From an uncultured Erysipelotrichaceae bacterium (GTDB taxonomy: Bacteria; Bacillota_I; Bacilli_A; Erysipelotrichales; Erysipelotrichaceae): a DNA stretch of 44,226 nt. Location: NCBI GenBank assembly GCA_900315225.1, contig OMYM01000012.1, positions 1 through 44,226 of the forward strand, read 5' to 3'. The position numbers and the translations under genes were made by a program. Shown one piece after another: positions 1 through 9,272 of this stretch; position 1 is the first letter of the stretch; each line of letters opens with the position of its first letter. Under the pieces are notes generated by a model, which had not been told where the DNA came from, did no database searches, and saw only the letters and a program-made list of their open reading frames with translations.

Positions 1-698
1 GCAGGCTCTTTATCGCATAGCCTATCGAAAAGATCCTTTAGGAAAGCGACAGGGTAGGTTTTTCCTTGGCCATGAAGCGCCTCTATCACATGCGTAGCAA
101 ATTTAGCTGTTCCTCCGATCGCAATCAATTGATCCTGCTTTTTAGCAAGGGAAGGATATTGCGCGGCAGCCTTTTCAATCTCTTCCATGCAGGCGCTGGT
201 GTCAAGCGGCAGATGCGCCAGCCTAACGCAACCAAGGTGAAAGCTCATCGCATCCACAATCTCGTTATCCTGAAACGAGATCAATTCCGTTGAGCCACCT
301 CCAACGTCAAAGGCCACCCCGTCCTTCAAAGATGGATAGCTGAGTTTTGCGCCTATAAAATCGCATGCGGCTTCCTCGGCGCCACTCAACGGATGCACCA
401 CAAAGCCTGTTTCTTCCAAGGCGGAAATCAGCTCGCTTGCGTTTAAGACGCGGCATGGCTCGGTAATGTCGCAATGCCTTGATTCAATGTCCAACGTATC
501 CAACATCTCCGCGTATTGCATCAAAGAAGCCTTTGCTTTTTCTATGCCGATGGGTTCCAACGCGCCATCCTTGACATAATCAATCAAATGAACTGGATCG
601 GAATAATACCTGACGGGGATTGGGCGACCTTCTTGTATTTCATAGACAATCAGTACGATTGTGTTCGAGCCTGTATCGACGATTCCATATTGCTTCAT
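1..698 (-). CDS. Ppx/GppA-family phosphatase, partial (C-terminus beyond window edge)
   Basis: This is the N-terminal 232 residues of an exopolyphosphatase / guanosine pentaphosphatase family protein, which hydrolyses polyphosphate or pppGpp phosphoanhydride bonds. The actin-like ATPase-fold signatures are visible: DTGSNT just after the start (phosphate loop 1), DVGGGSTELI (phosphate loop 2) and IGGTAKF further on. The start ATG is the complement of 696-698 and follows an AGGTGA ribosome binding site. The reading frame stays open to base 1, so the end is missing because of the window edge and not because of a break. It is transcribed divergently from pyrH. The sequence cannot tell Ppx from GppA. 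Confidence 0.9.
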   Translation of the reverse strand, partial: MKQYGIVDTGSNTIVLIVYEIQEGRPIPVRYYSDPVHLIDYVKDGALEPIGIEKAKASLMQYAEMLDTLDIESRHCDITEPCRVLNASELISALEETGFVVHPLSGAEEAACDFIGAKLSYPSLKDGVAFDVGGGSTELISFQDNEIVDAMSFHLGCVRLAHLPLDTSACMEEIEKAAAQYPSLAKKQDQLIAIGGTAKFATHVIEALHGQGKTYPVAFLKDLFDRLCDKEP

Positions 699-731
699 AA
701 ATCACCTCGTTGATATCATAGCGAAAAAGGA

Positions 732-1488
<757 letters not shown>

Positions 1489-1500
1489 GGAGGAATAATT

Positions 1501-2049
1501 ATGACATACGCTATTGTAGACTCAATCAAGGATAAAATGGATGCGGCGATCGATCATTTCCAGTCGGAACTCAACACGGTCCGCACGGGCATGGCAAACG
1601 CTTCTTTGCTCAACAAGGTTAACGTCGACTACTATGGATCGCCAACCCCATTGAACCAGATCGCTGGAATCACGGTGCAGGAAGGACGCACCTTGGTGAT
1701 CAAGCCATACGACCCAAGCAGCCTCAAGGCGATTGAGAAGGCGTGCATGATCGCCGATCTTGGCATCAATCCGCAAAACGATGGACAAGTGATCCGCATG
1801 ACCGTGCCGCAACTGACGGGAGAAACCCGCAAGGAACTCACAAAGAAAGTCGGAAAAATGGCTGAGAGCGCGAAAGTTCAGGTCAGGAATATCCGCCGTG
1901 ATGCAAACCAGATCATCAAAAAGGACAAGACCATGGACGAAGATGTACAGAAGGACGCGCAGAACGAAGTCCAGAAGCTGACCGACAAGTACATCAAGAA
2001 GATTGATGGCATGGAAGACGCCAAGAGCGCGGAGATCATGAAGGTCTAG
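1501..2049 (+). CDS. frr: Ribosome recycling factor
   Basis: Ribosome recycling factor works with EF-G to split post-termination ribosomes. The 182-residue protein matches the usual length of about 185. It has the family's features: an N-terminal helix with the LNTVRTGMANASLL segment, the central VDYYGSPTPLNQIA segment of the beta domain, and a long charged C-terminal helix ending in KSAEIMKV. It is the second gene after pyrH, with an AAGGAGG ribosome binding site nine bases upstream. A strong intrinsic terminator follows, so pyrH-frr looks like a closed two-gene unit. Confidence 0.97.
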   Translation: MTYAIVDSIKDKMDAAIDHFQSELNTVRTGMANASLLNKVNVDYYGSPTPLNQIAGITVQEGRTLVIKPYDPSSLKAIEKACMIADLGINPQNDGQVIRMTVPQLTGETRKELTKKVGKMAESAKVQVRNIRRDANQIIKKDKTMDEDVQKDAQNEVQKLTDKYIKKIDGMEDAKSAEIMKV

Positions 2050-2062
2050 AAAATCTGCAAGG

Positions 2063-2084
2063 GGATGCCGCGGCATCCTTTTTT
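2063..2084 (+). terminator. Intrinsic terminator after frr
   Basis: GGATGCCG (2063-2070) and CGGCATCC (2071-2078) form a perfect GC-rich inverted repeat followed directly by six T residues. It closes the pyrH-frr unit. Confidence 0.85.
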
Positions 2085-2085
2085 C

Positions 2086-2113
2086 TTGAAGAAACAACGA
2101 TTATAATTATAAT
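2086..2113 (+). promoter_or_regulatory. Candidate promoter of uppS-cdsA-dxr-rseP
   Basis: TTGAAG (2086-2091) and TATAAT (2108-2113) are separated by 16 bases. A second overlapping TATAAT lies at 2102-2107. This is the first promoter-like sequence after the frr terminator and is about 25 bases before the uppS start. Confidence 0.55.
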
Positions 2114-2138
2114 GATTTCCAGGCAAAGGAGGTATGCT

Positions 2139-2840
2139 ATGAATTCGTGTCAACATTTGGCCATTATCATGGATGGCAACGGAAGGTGGGCAAAAGCGCA
2201 GGGAAAGCCGCGCACTGCTGGTCATCTTGTCGGCGCGGACAATGTCCGCACTATCGCCATTGCGGCCAACGATCTTGGCGTCAAATACTTGACGCTATAC
2301 GCTTTTTCAACGGAAAACTGGAAGAGAAGCTCTGATGAAGTCGGCTATATCATGAAACTTCCGTCATATTTCTTTAAGAGATACATGCAGGAATTCCTTG
2401 ACAGGAATTTCAAGCTCAACATCATTGGGGAAATGAACCGCCTGCCAAAGGCAACGCAGGATGTGTTGAACTACGGCATCGAGTCCTCGATGAACAATAC
2501 CGGGCTAAACTTGAACATATGCATGAACTATGGATCACAAAGGGAAATCACCCTGGCGGCGATGAAATACGCCAAGGATGTCGTGGATGGAAAAGCGTCA
2601 TTGGATATCAGCGAAGAAGAATTCTCTGGGTATCTGATGACTTCCGGCTTTCCGCCGGTCGACTTCCTGATCCGCACGAGTGGTGAACTTCGCATCTCGA
2701 ATTATCTTCTTTGGCAGATTGCCTATGCAGAGTTAGAGTTTGTGCCTGAATCGTGGCCGGAATTTACTCCAGATGTATTAAAGCGTTGCCTTGACGACTA
2801 CTACAGCCGCGATAGGCGCTTTGGCGGTGTCAATAAATGA
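2139..2840 (+). CDS. uppS: Isoprenyl transferase (undecaprenyl diphosphate synthase)
   Basis: Cis-prenyltransferase condenses isopentenyl diphosphate onto farnesyl diphosphate to make the C55 lipid carrier for peptidoglycan. Conserved regions are present in order: the catalytic-Asp motif IIMDGNGRWA near the N-terminus, YAFSTENWKR, and the C-terminal DFLIRTSGELRISNYLLWQ segment. The start chosen is the ATG at 2139, preceded by AAAGGAGG at 2126-2133. An upstream in-frame ATG at 2112 lies inside the promoter and has no binding site. The product has 233 residues, normal for the family. Its stop overlaps the cdsA start as ATGA. Confidence 0.95.
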   Translation: MNSCQHLAIIMDGNGRWAKAQGKPRTAGHLVGADNVRTIAIAANDLGVKYLTLYAFSTENWKRSSDEVGYIMKLPSYFFKRYMQEFLDRNFKLNIIGEMNRLPKATQDVLNYGIESSMNNTGLNLNICMNYGSQREITLAAMKYAKDVVDGKASLDISEEEFSGYLMTSGFPPVDFLIRTSGELRISNYLLWQIAYAELEFVPESWPEFTPDVLKRCLDDYYSRDRRFGGVNK

Positions 2841-3628
2841 ATAAAAAGATGCTAATAAAGACCTTGACAGGTCTTGCGATGGCGGCGATTGCGATTCCAT
2901 GTTTCTTGTTTGGATCATATCCGATGGCCGTGTTGCTGGGCATCATCATGTTGTTGATTTCCCATGAAATCTCAAATCTATTCAAAAAAGAAAACACATG
3001 GGTCATGGCTGCCTTATGCTTTGCGGCGCTGGTCGTTCTTACCATGACCGGGTTGGATCGCTTTGCGGCGACTTCCGCTTGCTGGCTAATCGTCCTGTTT
3101 ATCCTAGAGCTAGTCGATGAAACAACAACGATGGACGCAGTGGCGTACACCTATGCCATTACAATGCTTGTTGCCTTTGCCTTGCGTGGGATTGCCTCGA
3201 TGTACAATGCGCCAGGAGAAAACGGCTTTCTAACCATGCTGTATGTTGGGCTTGCTTGTTTCTTGTGCGATACGGGTGCCTATTTCTTTGGCGTGTTCAT
3301 GGGCAAGCATAAGCTGATCCCGCGTGTTTCGCCAAACAAGACATGGGAAGGTGCCATTGGCGGCTTTGCGACAGGCTGCGTATGCTCCATGGCGTATGCG
3401 TTTGCCTTTCTGAAGTACATGCCAAGGGAGTTCATTGTCATCGCCAGCATATTGTTGCCAATTGCGGCACAAGTCGGCGACTTGGGCTTTTCAAGCATCA
3501 AGAGACACTTTGGAATCAAGGACTTCGGCAATCTTATCCCTGGTCATGGCGGGGTTCTTGACCGAGTAGACAGCATTATTTTCTGCCTGGGGGTTTTCCA
3601 GGCTTTGAGATTGATGATGAGGTTTTAA
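2837..3628 (+). CDS. cdsA: Phosphatidate cytidylyltransferase
   Basis: CDP-diglyceride synthase makes CDP-diacylglycerol from phosphatidic acid and CTP, the branch point of phospholipid synthesis, in the membrane. The 263-residue protein has many hydrophobic segments. Its C-terminal family signature is clear: SPNKTWEGAIGG, then SSIKRHFGIKDFGNLIPGHG followed by GVLDRVDS, which carries the conserved Lys, Asp and His-Gly-Gly residues. It overlaps uppS by four bases and is followed three bases later by dxr. Confidence 0.95.
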   Translation: MNKKMLIKTLTGLAMAAIAIPCFLFGSYPMAVLLGIIMLLISHEISNLFKKENTWVMAALCFAALVVLTMTGLDRFAATSACWLIVLFILELVDETTTMDAVAYTYAITMLVAFALRGIASMYNAPGENGFLTMLYVGLACFLCDTGAYFFGVFMGKHKLIPRVSPNKTWEGAIGGFATGCVCSMAYAFAFLKYMPREFIVIASILLPIAAQVGDLGFSSIKRHFGIKDFGNLIPGHGGVLDRVDSIIFCLGVFQALRLMMRF

Positions 3629-3631
3629 CAT

Positions 3632-4789
3632 ATGAAAAAACTTGTATTGCTTGGAGCAACTGGATCGATTGGCATCCAGACAATCGATGTGGTGCACCAA
3701 CACCCCGACCTGTTTTCCCTGGAGGCAGTATCGGCGGGGAGAAATATTCAGGCATTGAGAAAAATTCTGAAGGAGAATCACATTCCCCATGCATGCGTGC
3801 AAAGGGAAGAGGATTGCTTGGCGCTACAGGAGGAGTTCCCCGATGTATGCTGGCATTGGGGCGATGAGGGTTTGAAAGAACTATCGGCTCTTGAAGGCTA
3901 TGACCTATTGGTCAACGCCTTGGTCGGCTTTGCGGGCTTCATTCCTACGCTGACAGGCATAGAAAGCGGGCATGACGTGGCGCTGGCAAACAAAGAGACA
4001 CTTGTGTGTGGCGGCGCATTGATCTACGATGCACTTAAGAAACATGGCAGATCGCTTTATCCCATCGATAGCGAACACAGCGCCATCTTTCAGGCATTGC
4101 AGGGCAATCGCAAGAAAGATGTCAAACGCTTGATCATCACTGCAAGCGGGGGAGCATTCCGCAATCTGGGAAGGGACGAACTCACGAATGTAACTGCAGC
4201 GCAAGCACTTGCGCATCCAAACTGGTCCATGGGCGCTAAAATCACGATCGACTCCGCCACAATGATGAACAAAGGGTTTGAAGTCACGGAAGCTCATTGG
4301 CTGTTTGACATTGACTATGACCACATTGACGTCATCATGCACGATGAATCTGTGGTTCATTCTATGGTCGAATACATTGACCACAGCATCATCGCCCAGA
4401 TGGGTGCGCCTGACATGCGCTTGCCCATCCAGTATGCATTGACATGGCCAGACAGATACCCCTTAATGCAGGAAGAGCCGCTTGACCTTGCAAAAATCGC
4501 GACCCTTCACTTCAAGAATCCTGACTTTAAGCGTTTCCCTTTGCTTGCGCTTGCCTATGAGGCGGGAAGAAAAGGTGGCAATCTTTCGGCGGTCATGAAT
4601 GCCGCAAACGAAGTCGCCAACCTCGCATTCCGCGAGGGTCGCATTCCGTTTTTAGCAATCGAAGACATTGTGGCAGGGGCGGTTGAAAATGCGCCATTCA
4701 AGGAACTCAAGACTGTCTACGATGTATGCGAGGCAGATGAATTCGGACGGTCCTACGCCGAAGAACAGCTGAGGAGACTTGCCGCATGA
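3632..4789 (+). CDS. dxr: 1-deoxy-D-xylulose 5-phosphate reductoisomerase
   Basis: This enzyme is the first committed step of the MEP isoprenoid pathway, converting DXP to 2-C-methyl-D-erythritol 4-phosphate with NADPH. The 385-residue length is normal. The NADPH-binding GATGSIG is at residues 8-14, ALANKETLV is in the middle, and the metal and substrate-binding stretches DSEHSAIFQ and SATMMNKGFEVTEAHWLF are intact. Its position between cdsA and rseP is the common Firmicutes order. Together with uppS it places supply and use of isoprenoids in one transcript. It overlaps rseP by four bases. Confidence 0.97.
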   Translation: MKKLVLLGATGSIGIQTIDVVHQHPDLFSLEAVSAGRNIQALRKILKENHIPHACVQREEDCLALQEEFPDVCWHWGDEGLKELSALEGYDLLVNALVGFAGFIPTLTGIESGHDVALANKETLVCGGALIYDALKKHGRSLYPIDSEHSAIFQALQGNRKKDVKRLIITASGGAFRNLGRDELTNVTAAQALAHPNWSMGAKITIDSATMMNKGFEVTEAHWLFDIDYDHIDVIMHDESVVHSMVEYIDHSIIAQMGAPDMRLPIQYALTWPDRYPLMQEEPLDLAKIATLHFKNPDFKRFPLLALAYEAGRKGGNLSAVMNAANEVANLAFREGRIPFLAIEDIVAGAVENAPFKELKTVYDVCEADEFGRSYAEEQLRRLAA

Positions 4790-5847
4790 CGATCTTGTTG
4801 TTTTTGGTACTTCTGTCGGTGATCGTAGTCATCCACGAAGCCGGTCACCTATTCGCCGCGAAAAGATTCGGTGTCTACTGCTACGAGTTCTCCTTTGGCA
4901 TGGGACCGCTTCTTTGGAAAAAGAAAACAAACGAGACGCAATACTCCATTCGTGCCTTGCCCATTGGCGGATATGTGTCCATGGCAGGGGAAACAGACGG
5001 GGATGAAGCCTATCCCGATGTTACTGTCCCAACGGGGAGAAGACTTACGGAAAAACCTGCTTGGCAAAGAATCATCATCATGCTGGCGGGGGTCTTCATG
5101 AACTTTGTCCTTGCCTGGGTCATATTCTCCATGTACATCCTGCAGGGGGGACAAATCGCGATTTCACCAAAAGCCGTTGTCGCTGAAGTCGTTGCTGGCT
5201 CGCCTGCCGAGCAAGCAGGCATCGAACCAGGCGACATGATTGTCAAAATCATCAAGGAAGACGGCAGTTCCATCCATCCCGACACGTATTCAGACATCCA
5301 ATCGTTTACGTATGGCAACCAGGCGCCGCTAACTTATGTGGTATCGCGTGATGGCGAGGAAATTTCATTGTCAGTCATACCTGAATACAACGAGGAATAT
5401 GAACGCTATATGATCGGCATCAGCGGACCAGAAGGCGAAGTTAAAAACGTCAACCTGTTGAACTGCTGGTATTACGGGGCGCAAGAAATGGCATCCATCG
5501 CAAGGCTTCTTCTCTCTGTTGTTTCCAGTTTGTTCAGGGGCATTGGCTTCAACCAGTTGTCAGGTCCCGTTGGAATCTACCAGGCAACAGAAACGTATGC
5601 ATCATATGGCTTCTGGGCATTTTTGTTCCTCATTGGCGAGCTATCGTTAAATGTCGGCATATTCAACCTGCTCCCGTTGCCGGTTTTGGATGGTGGTCAG
5701 GTTGTCCTTGTGCTTTGCGAGACGATTATCCGCAGGAAACTATCGGAAAAGGTAAAAAGCGGCATCATGATCGCTTGCTGGGTTTTGTTGATCGGCATCA
5801 TGCTTGCGGCAACATGGAACGATGTCTCACGGCTGATCATGAACTGA
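4786..5847 (+). CDS. rseP: RIP metalloprotease RseP (site-2 protease family)
   Basis: This intramembrane zinc protease cleaves membrane-spanning anti-sigma factors or signal peptides. The zinc motif HEAGH is at residues 17-21 within the first transmembrane helix. One PDZ domain follows (segment AEVVAGSPAEQAGIEPGDMI). The C-terminal membrane motif NLLPLPVLDGGQ supplies the third metal ligand, Asp. At 353 residues it is the short Gram-positive form with a single PDZ domain. It is the last gene of the uppS-cdsA-dxr-rseP unit and is closed by a two-way terminator. Its substrate here cannot be read from the sequence. Confidence 0.93.
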   Translation: MTILLFLVLLSVIVVIHEAGHLFAAKRFGVYCYEFSFGMGPLLWKKKTNETQYSIRALPIGGYVSMAGETDGDEAYPDVTVPTGRRLTEKPAWQRIIIMLAGVFMNFVLAWVIFSMYILQGGQIAISPKAVVAEVVAGSPAEQAGIEPGDMIVKIIKEDGSSIHPDTYSDIQSFTYGNQAPLTYVVSRDGEEISLSVIPEYNEEYERYMIGISGPEGEVKNVNLLNCWYYGAQEMASIARLLLSVVSSLFRGIGFNQLSGPVGIYQATETYASYGFWAFLFLIGELSLNVGIFNLLPLPVLDGGQVVLVLCETIIRRKLSEKVKSGIMIACWVLLIGIMLAATWNDVSRLIMN

Positions 5848-5863
5848 TTTCCCGTCAACGCAA

Positions 5864-5895
5864 TAAAAACCCACTGGATGGTCCAGTGGGTTTTT
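5864..5895. terminator. Bidirectional terminator between rseP and nagA
   Basis: CCCACTGGA (5870-5878) and TCCAGTGGG (5882-5890) pair around a TGG loop. An A run precedes the stem and a T run follows it, so it can act on both converging transcripts (rseP plus strand, nagA minus strand). Confidence 0.9.
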
Positions 5896-5900
5896 GCTTG

Positions 5901-7037
5901 TCAAAGCATTGGCGCGCCTTTGCAATACGTTTGCACTACCTCGTATTCTTCGTCCAAAACGACAATGTCCGCGTCAAACCCAGCACCAATACGCCCAATG
6001 CGCCTGTCCATGCCCAATAGCGAAGCTGGATTGCATGTGCAAGCGTTGATTGCCTTGTCAATGGGAACCAACGCGCGCTCCACAAGATTCCTTAGCCCTT
6101 CGTTCATCTTCATGGTACTGCCCGCAAGGTTCTTTTCTTTTGTCAAATGGGCGGAACCATCGGGATAGATTTCGATCTCATGCCCACCAAACAAAAACTT
6201 GCTGCCAGGCTCATAACCTTTGCACATTAAGGAATCAGAAATCATGATTGCCTTTCCACTGTCCTTTGCGTCAAAGAAAATACGCAAAGCCTGCGGGGTT
6301 GAATGATTACAATCGCAAATGATCTCGCTGAACATGCCATGCATGCGCAATGCCAGCCCAACCACTCCGTTCTCCCGATGTGAAAAAGGGGACATTGCAT
6401 TGTATGTGTGGGTGATGGAACGCGCCCCGTTGGCATAGGCAAGGACTGCTTGTGAATAATCGGCGCCCGTATGTCCAATCGATGCAACGATGCCATGAGA
6501 GGCGCAATAGCGCGTCAAAGCATAGTCATGGTCGTGCTCCGGCGCAAGGGTAATGATCTTGATCAAGCCAGAGGCAGCCTCTTGATATTCCATGAATTCT
6601 TCCACTGATGCAAGGGCAATCGCCTCTGGCGGTTGCGCCCCCTTGTAACGCATGTCAAGATACGGTCCTTCAAAATGGACTCCCAGGATATCCGCACCTT
6701 CATACTTGCCATTGCATACTTGCGCAACATTCTTCAGCGCCTTCAGCAATACTTCCTTCTTCTCAGTCACCGTCGTTGCGAGAAAAGAAGTGACACCTTC
6801 CGTCACGATCTTCCGTGCCCAATTGCGCAATCCATCTGGGTCAGCCTGGTTTGTGTCGAACCCATATGCGCCATGGCAATGGACATCGATCATGCCAGGA
6901 ATGATTCTCTTTGTGCCATAGTCGATGTCGCAATCCTCGCCATATGGAAGGATGTGGCTAATGCGTTGCCCATCCACTTCAATGACAGCAGGGAAAAAAT
7001 CATCCCCGATATACACTCTTTCGCTTTTGATTTTCAT
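5901..7037 (-). CDS. nagA: N-acetylglucosamine-6-phosphate deacetylase
   Basis: NagA removes the acetyl group from GlcNAc-6-P, giving glucosamine-6-P for glycolysis or wall synthesis. The 378-residue amidohydrolase shows DVHCHGAYGFDT (metal site), HFEGPYLD (metal-binding Glu), SIGHTGA and THTYNAMSP (His ligands) and the catalytic Asp in ISDSLMCKG. The start ATG (complement of 7035-7037) is preceded by GGAGAG. A GTG 24 bases further upstream is less likely because it lies close to the transcription start. It is divergent from a mannose-family PTS operon, which suggests an amino-sugar substrate for that transporter. No nagB is present in the window. Confidence 0.93.
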   Translation of the reverse strand: MKIKSERVYIGDDFFPAVIEVDGQRISHILPYGEDCDIDYGTKRIIPGMIDVHCHGAYGFDTNQADPDGLRNWARKIVTEGVTSFLATTVTEKKEVLLKALKNVAQVCNGKYEGADILGVHFEGPYLDMRYKGAQPPEAIALASVEEFMEYQEAASGLIKIITLAPEHDHDYALTRYCASHGIVASIGHTGADYSQAVLAYANGARSITHTYNAMSPFSHRENGVVGLALRMHGMFSEIICDCNHSTPQALRIFFDAKDSGKAIMISDSLMCKGYEPGSKFLFGGHEIEIYPDGSAHLTKEKNLAGSTMKMNEGLRNLVERALVPIDKAINACTCNPASLLGMDRRIGRIGAGFDADIVVLDEEYEVVQTYCKGAPML

Positions 7038-7061
7038 AGAATATGCTCTCCAATCGCTCAC

Positions 7062-7091
7062 AGTGTAGCAGTATCAAGGGGGAAATTGCAA
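7062..7091 (-). promoter_or_regulatory. Candidate nagA promoter
   Basis: On the minus strand, TTGCAA (complement of 7086-7091) and TACACT (complement of 7062-7067) are 18 bases apart. A TG extension precedes the -10 box. It lies 25 bases before the nagA start. Confidence 0.6.
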
Positions 7092-7117
7092 ATGTGGGTG
7101 ATAACAAATGCCGCAAT

Positions 7118-7126
7118 TGATATAAT
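7118..7126 (+). promoter_or_regulatory. Candidate promoter of the PTS operon
   Basis: An extended -10 box, TGA followed by TATAAT, lies 22 bases before the IIA start. No good -35 is visible, which may mean activator dependence or reliance on the extended -10. The two divergent promoters share a gap of about 110 bases, suitable for joint control. Confidence 0.6.
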
Positions 7127-7148
7127 ATCTCATAACGGAGGTATTCGA

Positions 7149-7562
7149 ATGATTGGATTAGTGATAACCGGTCACGGATCGTTTGCTAGTGGAATGGCGG
7201 ATGCCGTGAACCTTCTTGTCGGAAAGCCCGAGAAATTCATTGCCGTGGACTATCTCCAAGAAGATTCCACGGATGAATTGGAAATACGGCTCAAAAAAGC
7301 CATTGCTTCTCTTTATGGCTGCAATGGCATCTTGATCATGACCGACATCTATAGCGGCCAACCTTGCAAAATCGCAACTCAGCTGGCGGACAAGCAACGT
7401 AGCAACGATGCGACAATCCGCGTCCTTGCCGGAGCGAACCTTGGAATGGTCATGCAGGCGAACATGGCGCGGGCATATGTCAGCGATGTGTCAGACTTGG
7501 CGAACATGGCGCTTGAAGAAGCGCACCGACAACTCATCATGCCTTCCGGTGTACTGAGATGA
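7149..7562 (+). CDS. PTS mannose-family transporter subunit IIA
   Basis: This cytoplasmic IIA domain accepts phosphate from HPr in the mannose/fructose/sorbose PTS family. The 137-residue protein begins MIGLVITGHGSFASGM; His9 in the GHG motif is the expected phosphorylation site. The later ILIMTDIYSGQPCKIA and VLAGANLGMV stretches match the family. The start at 7149 is fixed by a CGGAGG site. The open frame extends upstream antisense through nagA, but that part is not coding. It is the first gene of the operon, with IIC and IID next. No IIB gene is found in the operon. The substrate is unknown; divergence from nagA suggests an N-acetylated amino sugar. Confidence 0.9.
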   Translation: MIGLVITGHGSFASGMADAVNLLVGKPEKFIAVDYLQEDSTDELEIRLKKAIASLYGCNGILIMTDIYSGQPCKIATQLADKQRSNDATIRVLAGANLGMVMQANMARAYVSDVSDLANMALEEAHRQLIMPSGVLR

Positions 7563-7575
7563 AAGGAGTTTTTGA

Positions 7576-8364
7576 ATGAATGCGCTACTTACATTGATTT
7601 TGTTTGTGGCAGGGATCGACCGGCGCGGGCTTTTCGGCATTTTGCGCAGGCCTTTGGTTCTTTGCACATTGGCTGGCGCAGCCATGGGAAATGCAACGAC
7701 AGGAGCCAGCGTTGGTGCTGCGCTTGAGATTCTTTGCATTGCATGTGAGACAACAAACGTGTCTGGCGCCAATGAGGACGGGTTTGCCTTTTGTTCCCTG
7801 ATGGCGGTTGTCCTGGCGATTTCGGCAGGGCTAGATGCTTCTGGCGCCGCAGTCGCTGCCTTGCCGTTTGCCCTGATCGGGGGATTGGCGGGCAATGCCT
7901 TGTCGTTGGTGGATACACTGTTTCTTCCCTTGGCAAGGAGCGCGGCGGAAAAAAGAGATGAAAAGCTTCTTTCCATCTATCATTTCATTCCGATGCTGGT
8001 CAATGGAATCGCCTATGCTGTCTGCGGCACAATCCTGGCATCCCTTGGCGCCTCGGCTTCAGGGTGGATTGTTTCCTTCACGGCGGCCAATGGCTGGCTG
8101 ATGGAGACATTGCGCATGGCCGCAAGCCTTGTCCCTTGCATCGGGCTAGCAGTCTTGCTAAGAAACATTCAGATGAAGGATGTATATGGATGCTTCTTTG
8201 GTGGAGCGGCGATCATGATGCTTTGCGCAAAGCTTGCCATGGGTCCTGCCGGTCTTTTTGTGGCAGCTGGCGCCGCCGTCACGGTTGGATACGTTGTCTA
8301 CCAGATGCGCTTGGCAAAGCCGCAGGATAAGAACACAAAGGGAGGTGCGTCAAAATGGTGGTAG
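7576..8364 (+). CDS. PTS mannose/fructose/sorbose/N-acetylgalactosamine-family subunit IIC
   Basis: This is a membrane subunit of the sugar channel in the mannose PTS family. The 262-residue protein is mostly hydrophobic. It has an N-terminal GIDRRGLFGILRRPLV segment and the MGNATTGASVGAALEILCIA segment characteristic of EIIC-Man proteins. An AAAGGAGTTTTTGA site precedes the ATG. It overlaps the IID gene by ten bases, implying translational coupling and equal amounts of the two subunits. Confidence 0.87.
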   Translation: MNALLTLILFVAGIDRRGLFGILRRPLVLCTLAGAAMGNATTGASVGAALEILCIACETTNVSGANEDGFAFCSLMAVVLAISAGLDASGAAVAALPFALIGGLAGNALSLVDTLFLPLARSAAEKRDEKLLSIYHFIPMLVNGIAYAVCGTILASLGASASGWIVSFTAANGWLMETLRMAASLVPCIGLAVLLRNIQMKDVYGCFFGGAAIMMLCAKLAMGPAGLFVAAGAAVTVGYVVYQMRLAKPQDKNTKGGASKWW

Positions 8365-9191
8365 GAACCGGTACATACAAAGATTCAAACGAAGCATATC
8401 CGCTTGACAAAGCGACATTGCGTTCCATTGCCTTGAGATCCCTGGTTTCTGGCGTGTCCTATAACGCCGAGACGGGCGAATCAATGGGATGGCTTTGGGC
8501 GATTCTCCCAGGCCTCAAGAAGATTCATTCGGATGAAGAAGACCTTGCGCTTTGCATGGGGCATCACCTCGAGTTTGTCGATACAGGAAGCATGTTCTCA
8601 AGCCTTGCAATGGGAGTTGTTCTTGCCCTTGAGCAATCCAAGGCAGACCTAGAATCGATTCGGTCTGTGCGTACATCTGTCGCAGCCGCGTGCAAAGGAC
8701 TGGGCAGGGTTCTTGTGACAAGCTTTGCGATTCCGCTTCTTGCTTCGATCATATTGGCTTTCAATTCGCTTGGCGCCATTGGCACGGTCTTGTATGCCTT
8801 GGTTTTAGCAATTGCCACTGTCGTGCTACGCATCCAGTTGATCTATTTCGGCTACAGTCACGCGACCCGCGTCACCGAAAAAATATTGCGCCACAAGGAT
8901 CATTTCACATTTGCCTGCCGTTGCGCCGGGGTATTCATGATCGGTGCCTTGGCGGTTCTTCATGGCGATGGCTTCTTTGCCAATATGAACATGCTGAAGG
9001 ATGGCTCATGGACGCTAGGACAAGGATTCAATGGCGTTGCGCCAGGCATATGTGGCCTCTTTGCCACATGGCTTGCCTACCATCTTCTCGCAAAGAAAAA
9101 CTGGAGCCTTCTCAAGTGCTTCATCTTGATTGTCGGCATTGCCCTTGCCTTTGGGCTTCTTTCCCTTCTTCTTGGAAGCTACGCAATATAG
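8355..9191 (+). CDS. PTS mannose/fructose/sorbose-family subunit IID
   Basis: IID forms the sugar-translocating membrane complex with IIC. The 278-residue protein has the family's N-terminal cytoplasmic pattern, LRSIALRSLVSGVSYNAET followed by WLWAILPGLKKIHSDEEDL and HHLEFVDTGSMFSSLAMGV. The C-terminus is hydrophobic. It is the last gene of the operon; a terminator starts about ten bases after the stop. No gene for IIB, the usual phosphoryl donor to the sugar, lies between or next to these genes. Confidence 0.87.
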   Translation: MVVGTGTYKDSNEAYPLDKATLRSIALRSLVSGVSYNAETGESMGWLWAILPGLKKIHSDEEDLALCMGHHLEFVDTGSMFSSLAMGVVLALEQSKADLESIRSVRTSVAAACKGLGRVLVTSFAIPLLASIILAFNSLGAIGTVLYALVLAIATVVLRIQLIYFGYSHATRVTEKILRHKDHFTFACRCAGVFMIGALAVLHGDGFFANMNMLKDGSWTLGQGFNGVAPGICGLFATWLAYHLLAKKNWSLLKCFILIVGIALAFGLLSLLLGSYAI

Positions 9192-9198
9192 AAATACA

Positions 9199-9223
9199 AG
9201 GACGGTCTTTGACCGTCTTTTTT
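9199..9223 (+). terminator. Intrinsic terminator after the PTS operon
   Basis: GACGGTC (9201-9207) and GACCGTC (9211-9217) pair around a TTT loop and are followed by six T residues. Confidence 0.85.
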
Positions 9224-9272
9224 GCGGGTTTGGACTGGTTCAAGGTAATACATAGGCAAGGAGGTGTTCATC

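Noticed and set aside
2112..2138. Upstream ATG start for uppS
   Set aside because: It overlaps the -10 box and has no ribosome binding site; the ATG at 2139 has AAAGGAGG and gives the family N-terminus.
7040..7070. Catabolite-responsive element near the nagA start
   Set aside because: The best stretch matches the cre consensus at the central CG only and lacks the conserved CA end; too weak to call.
6633..7148. Long open frame extending the PTS IIA gene upstream, antisense to nagA
   Set aside because: It is the shadow of nagA. The IIA start at 7149 has a CGGAGG site and gives the normal family length.
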